Assembly: GCA_033961575.1 (NCBI GenBank)
Contig: CM066737.1
Span: 52,056,771-52,120,770 of the forward strand
From: Aselliscus stoliczkanus
Taxonomy: Eukaryota; Chordata; Mammalia; Chiroptera; Hipposideridae
DNA: 64,000 nucleotides
Direction: 5' to 3'
In this document: positions 60,201 to 64,000 of the stretch, one piece after another
Numbering within the stretch: the stretch's first letter is position 1
Layout of the letters: each line of letters starts with the position of its first letter
Position numbers and translations under genes: made by a program
The notes under the pieces: generated by a model
What the model saw: the letters and a program-made list of their open reading frames with translations, nothing else
Database searches by the model: none
What the model was told of the DNA's origin: nothing

Positions 60201-61039
60201 CACTACCATCATCACGAGCAGCAGCAGCATCTGTTTGGATTACTTGAATTACAGCAATGGAATTGACCAACAGATTCCATAGTTTGTTGCATTTTCACTG
60301 CCTTGTGGGAAACACTTTTTCAAATGTATCTTACAACACTGTAAAATGATTAATTTTATATGTCAATCTCTGTCAGGTACTAACTCTAGGTTCTCTAAAA
60401 TCCAATTTGCAAACCACTGGTGTAGATGTCTGACTAGGTTTCTGCATAATCCTCACTCAGCAGATTATGAGCTCTTTGAGAGAAAAGGCTATATTTTATT
60501 TATTCATAAATTTCTTATAATGTCTGGGACAGCAGATGTTTAAAAACTATTTCTCAGATTATATTTAGGTTCACTTCTCTGTATTAAAAACAAAACGAAA
60601 CAAATAAAAAAAACTTTCTATCACTCCTAATCACCTTCCCATGTAAAATTAAATTAAATTTTCTTCTTGGTTTTCCTCTCCATTATCTTCCACATTGCCA
60701 TAAATTTTTTATTGTTTCCTGAATCAAGGGTCCCAACCTTTTTGTAGGTAAGGAGTCCTTCAGTTTCTGTGCTGGAACCTCCATATTTTGAAGGCCTTAA
60801 TATGCTCTAAAGTAGGAAAGCAAGTTACTGCTGCTTTAGTATGTCCATACTACATACTAAATGATAGAAAGCAATTTTCCAGGAAAGGAGTGAAGATGGA
60901 AAAAAAGACTATTTAAGGCAGATGTTGCTGCACAGAGCTTAAAATCAGGGCAAGAACCAGCATAGTGTTTGGAAAACTCCAGACAGTTCAGTGGTATTAA
61001 AGCACCATGTACCAGGTAGAAATTAATTTTTTGAAAGGC

Positions 61040-61690
61040 CCGAATAGGCAGGCACTAGATCAAGAAGGACCTTGAATATCAGAAGAAGCCTGAAATGTAT
61101 CATTTAAGTGTTGATCTACTAGAAGATTCTAGTTCAAAGATGGATACTAGAATGCTAGTAGAGTGCTTGGGTGACAATTTTCCTAAGTAGTCCAGTAAGT
61201 AAGAGGTGATAAAGGCAGGAACTAGGGCAATAATTGCAGAAGTAGAGTGGAAAAAAACAGATTCAAGAAATATTTAGGAGATACAATTAGGAGGACTTCA
61301 TGATTCAGTGTACATGGGTAAGAAAAACGTCAATTAATAAGTAAAACTCCCACCCTACATGTCTAACTTCGAGATGGCAATGACTAACATGGACAACCCG
61401 TGAAGAGGGAGAGGTTTAGAAGGAATTAGACTTACATCAGTTTTAGATATTTTAAGTATGAGATGCCTGACCATCCTTTGTCCATGCAAGTGGACATAAC
61501 CATAGGGTAGTTGGAAATTCTAGTTCTTGGTAGAGGGTTGGACTTGATATAGCTATAGGAATTATGGATATATTGATGGTAGTTGCAACTCTGAGAATGG
61601 ATGAGATTACTCAAAGAGATCATGTAGAATAAAAAGAAAAGAGACCTTAGAATAGAATCCTGCTGCAACACCAATATTTAATAGTTATTT
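61040..61690 (-). mobile_element. Ancient L2 tract, minus strand
   Basis: Complement of the L2 region that in the opposite orientation reads GGCATCTCATA...TCCACTTGCATG: here TATGAGATGCCTGACCATCC, GCAAGTGGACATAACCA and GATAAAGGCAGGAACTAGGG. No frame. Confidence 0.5.
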
Positions 61691-61877
61691 CCTGAGTTCC
61701 TATGCTATATATAGGAGGGCTGAGCTTGAGCATTTTACAACCCAGTTAAAGATGATGTTGAATTCCACTGTTCCTCAAAGTGCCAGGGTTCTAAGGAGCT
61801 GCCATTGAGGCTGCTGCATGGGACAAGGAAGGGGCTGAGCAACCTCCATACTCATGCTAGAACATGCTTCACTTCTA

Positions 61878-62409
61878 TGAGGTGTGATCAAAAGATTCTA
61901 TGAATGTTTAAATTTTTTAAAATTACAGTAAAAGGCACACCGCAATTAATCCCCCTCAAAATACTCCCCCTCACTTTGAACACACTTATCCCATTTTTCT
62001 TGCCACTTTCTTTTTTTTTTGTTTTTGAGGACAGTGTCACTGGCCCTCATATGTGGGACCCGAACCGGGGCCGCTGGCTCCCCAAGCCAGCGCTTAACCA
62101 CCGCGCCACTTGGCCTGCCCTTCTTGCCATTTTCTGAAGCAATTCTGGAAATCCTCTTTCGTGAGTGTCTTTACTTCATCCTCCATCATGACAATGCTCC
62201 ATGTCACATGTAGATTATGGTACAATAATTTATGTCAAATAAAAACATTATGGTGTGTCTTCATCCACCTTATTCGCCAGATCTGGCACCATGTGACTTC
62301 TGGCTCTTCCCCAAAGTCAAAATGACCATGAAAAGAAAACATTTTGAATTGATTTAGGGCATCAGGACAGCCATGACAGCGCAACTAAAGACTGTTTGAT
62401 CACACCTCG
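61878..62409 (+). mobile_element. Mariner remnant with nested SINE
   Basis: Flanked by TA (61876-61877, 62410-62411). Terminal repeats TGAGGTGTGATCAAA and, complemented, CGAGGTGTGATCAAA. Plus-strand pieces of transposase: HHDNAPCHM (about 62186-62212), then in another frame HPPYSPDLAPCDFWLFPKVK. The two catalytic Asp residues survive but the N-terminal half is missing and the frame is broken. It differs in its terminal repeat from the 14.4-kb element, so it is a separate subfamily. Confidence 0.85.
62011..62120 (-). mobile_element. Short SINE (type A) inside a mariner remnant
   Basis: Duplication TTCTTGCCACTTTC / TTCTTGCCATTTTC (61997-62010, 62121-62134). Near-consensus, so younger than the mariner it interrupts. 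Confidence 0.92.
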
Positions 62410-62631
62410 TATTGTGTATGTGTGTATTTCTATTTTCATTGTGGTTTTGGTTTGGGTGGGGGTGGATTGGTATCCTACTGTTAAAAAGAGAAATTTGACA
62501 AACACTTCTCTTAAGGACTGATTTAAATATAATCCAACACCAAAATATGTAGGATGAATATGTGTATGGTTTAAACTCTACTTTTGGTAAAATGGAAAAG
62601 ATAAGAGCAATGTTTAAAAAAATTGGTGATG

Positions 62632-62752
62632 GGGCCGGCTGAGTGGCGAGGTGGTTAAACGCTGGCTTAGGAAGCAGCAGCCCCAGTTCAGTCCCACATA
62701 TGAGGGCCAGTAAAACTGCCCTCAAAAAAATAAAATAATAAAATAAATAAAT
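62632..62752 (+). mobile_element. Short SINE (type A)
   Basis: Duplication AATTGGTGATG / AATTGGTAATG. The hairpin lacks two bases (GGAAGCAGC) and the B box is eroded. Confidence 0.9.
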
Positions 62753-63323
62753 AATTGGTAATGATGTTTGGCCAGTGTTCAGTTTTATTTCATTACATCA
62801 GCATTGTTAAATCAACACATATTGCTAAAGATGAACTAATAGATGGGAAGGTAGAAAATGTATTTGTTAGGAGATGCCTGCCAGATGAGGTATTGGGTAC
62901 TGAGACAAGACCAAATAATGTAGATTCTTAAATACTATGCTCCTGAATTTGGATATAGTCAGCTGAACAATTAAAAGCCATTGTTCTCCAATGGGCTTCT
63001 GACATTCAACCTTTTCACTCATCACATATGATACATGAGGTGAATTGATAATTACCATCACAAATTATGAAATTTCTACAAACTGTAACTTTTGTTGGGT
63101 TGGTCAGTGTTTCTTTTGAAAACCTGGGAAAAGGATGATCTATACATGGCAGTGATGTCTTTGACCTCCCCTCCATCCTACTCTAGTACTAATTAAGAAA
63201 CAAAACTTAAATCAGAGTTATGACTGTCCAGCAGAGGAAGTAAATCCCTGAAAATCAAACATATATAAATAATCACTGTTACAGCTCTCTGATAGGAATG
63301 GATTAATAAAGTTTGCATATTTA

Positions 63324-63447
63324 TTTATTTATTATAATTTTATTATTATTTTTTTTTAAGAGGGCAGTGTCACTGGCCCTCATTTGGGATCCGAACCAGG
63401 GCCGCTGGCGTCCCAAACCAGCTCCCAACCACTGTGCCACTCAGCCC
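63324..63447 (-). mobile_element. Short SINE (type A)
   Basis: Perfect duplication TAAAGTTTGCATATTTA (63307-63323, 63448-63464). The head is shortened and the tail contains TTATT units. Confidence 0.92.
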
Positions 63448-64000
63448 TAAAGTTTGCATATTTAAAAAGAAAAAAAAATGAAGTAGTTATTGCCATGTCA
63501 TTTTTATTAAAATAAGGTATGATTGATCCATTGAAAAATAAAATATTGTGCTTATTTATTGTATCACTTATCATAAAAGCTTCCAGGTTTCCTTCCATTT
63601 GTAGAAAATCTCTATTCTAGTCAACTTGGCAATGAAATGCAATTCCACAAATAAACTTTGCATCAAGAATGGAGTGAGAACTTGAATAGGACATTAAGGA
63701 GTAGGGTAGGGGGAAGATCCACTCCCAGAAGCTGGAAAAGGGAGAAAACTTTTACTTGTTTAGATTTGATAAGCTTAAAACAATTCTTGTATGACTATCT
63801 CTGTGCTGAGTCAAATATCCAGGTAAGGCAGACTGCATTTGTTGCTGAATTGTCAATTATTTATGTTTAATCATTCATACTATGTTAAGGGAAGACAAGT
63901 TATGCATTTTAGAAAATTATTAGTGGTGCAGAATATAGTAGTTTATAGTAATCTATCTGAGCCCAAGAGTCAAGGCATTTAATATAGTGGCAGGGCATAA

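Larger units (their letters stand above)
27348..64000 (+). other. COL4A6: COL4A6 intron 2 (5' part)
   Basis: It begins with GTGAGT at 27348 and runs to the end of the window, at least 36.6 kb. No exon 3 (which should start with Gly-Glu-Lys codons) was seen. Stretches without a recognised element: 27348-29789 apart from a small CAAA repeat, 30056-30670, 32136-33239, 36538-37684, 38137-40289, 43071-43849, 44456-45239, 45921-46379, 52192-53861 apart from a TA repeat, 53981-54757, 54909-55789, 57066-57939, 60201-61039, 62764-63306 and 63465-64000. The known breakpoints of human Alport syndrome with leiomyomatosis fall in the equivalent intron. Confidence 0.88.

Noticed and set aside
27348..64000. 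COL4A6 exon 3 or other collagen exons
   Set aside because: I looked for Gly-X-Y frames or the Gly-Glu-Lys start and found none; the human counterpart intron is also very long.

Overview
This window is mammalian nuclear DNA, almost entirely intron and interspersed repeat. It contains the head-to-head 5' ends of the two X-linked basement-membrane collagen genes COL4A5 and COL4A6. Only three short coding pieces are present. COL4A5 exon 1 lies on the minus strand (25036-25116) and encodes the complete 26-27 residue signal-peptide exon. COL4A6 exon 1 (27087-27097) and exon 2 (27296-27347) lie on the plus strand and together encode a 21-residue signal peptide that begins MHPGLWLLL. The two start codons are 1,971 bp apart and point away from each other, so 25117-27086 is the shared bidirectional control region. 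Everything left of 25036 is COL4A5 intron 1. Everything right of 27347 is COL4A6 intron 2. I found no further exon of either gene.

The repeats point to a placental mammal, most probably a bat. At least 21 copies of a short (about 105 bp) tRNA-derived SINE are present, with a GGCCGGCCGAGTGG head, an internal GGTTCGGGTCC B box and a GAGGGCCAGTGACACTGCCCTC end. There are also four copies of a longer SINE that shares that head, three of a third tRNA-derived SINE, and one of a fourth family that resembles bat VES-like SINEs. Recent L1s, internally deleted mariners and a class II solo LTR fit the same picture. The order (Chiroptera) is an inference from repeat style and was not checked against a database.

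Left arm (1-25035, COL4A5 intron 1, transcribed right to left): a long SINE cut by the window edge; a Tigger-like remnant; an L1 about 5.7 kb long (2595-8340) carrying two SINEs and, in antisense, a processed pseudogene of involucrin (IVL); two 5'-inverted L1s; several old L1 fragments; an internally deleted mariner (14382-14953); and a hAT-Charlie element (15387-16902) with a Tigger1-type MITE nested in it. From about 17 kb to the promoter the DNA is mostly old or unassigned intron sequence with scattered MIR, L2 and SINE copies.

Right arm (27348-64000, COL4A6 intron 2): about 2.4 kb without recognisable young repeats, then SINEs, an old minus-strand L1, a long L2 tract (33240-34880), a solo class II LTR (40965-41621), a Tigger-like element with a 33-bp tandem duplication, a complete 3.5 kb half-L1-like element that keeps the L1 5' region, ORF1 and both ends of ORF2 but lacks the ORF2 core (48633-52178), a third 5'-inverted L1, and a second mariner remnant (61878-62409) with a SINE inside it.

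In related mammals COL4A5 and COL4A6 encode the alpha5 and alpha6 chains of type IV collagen, which assemble together into basement-membrane networks and are controlled from this shared region. The most notable points are the control region (possible decay of the proximal COL4A6 alternative first exon, an upstream ORF, two inverted repeats), the involucrin retrocopy and the half-L1-like element.
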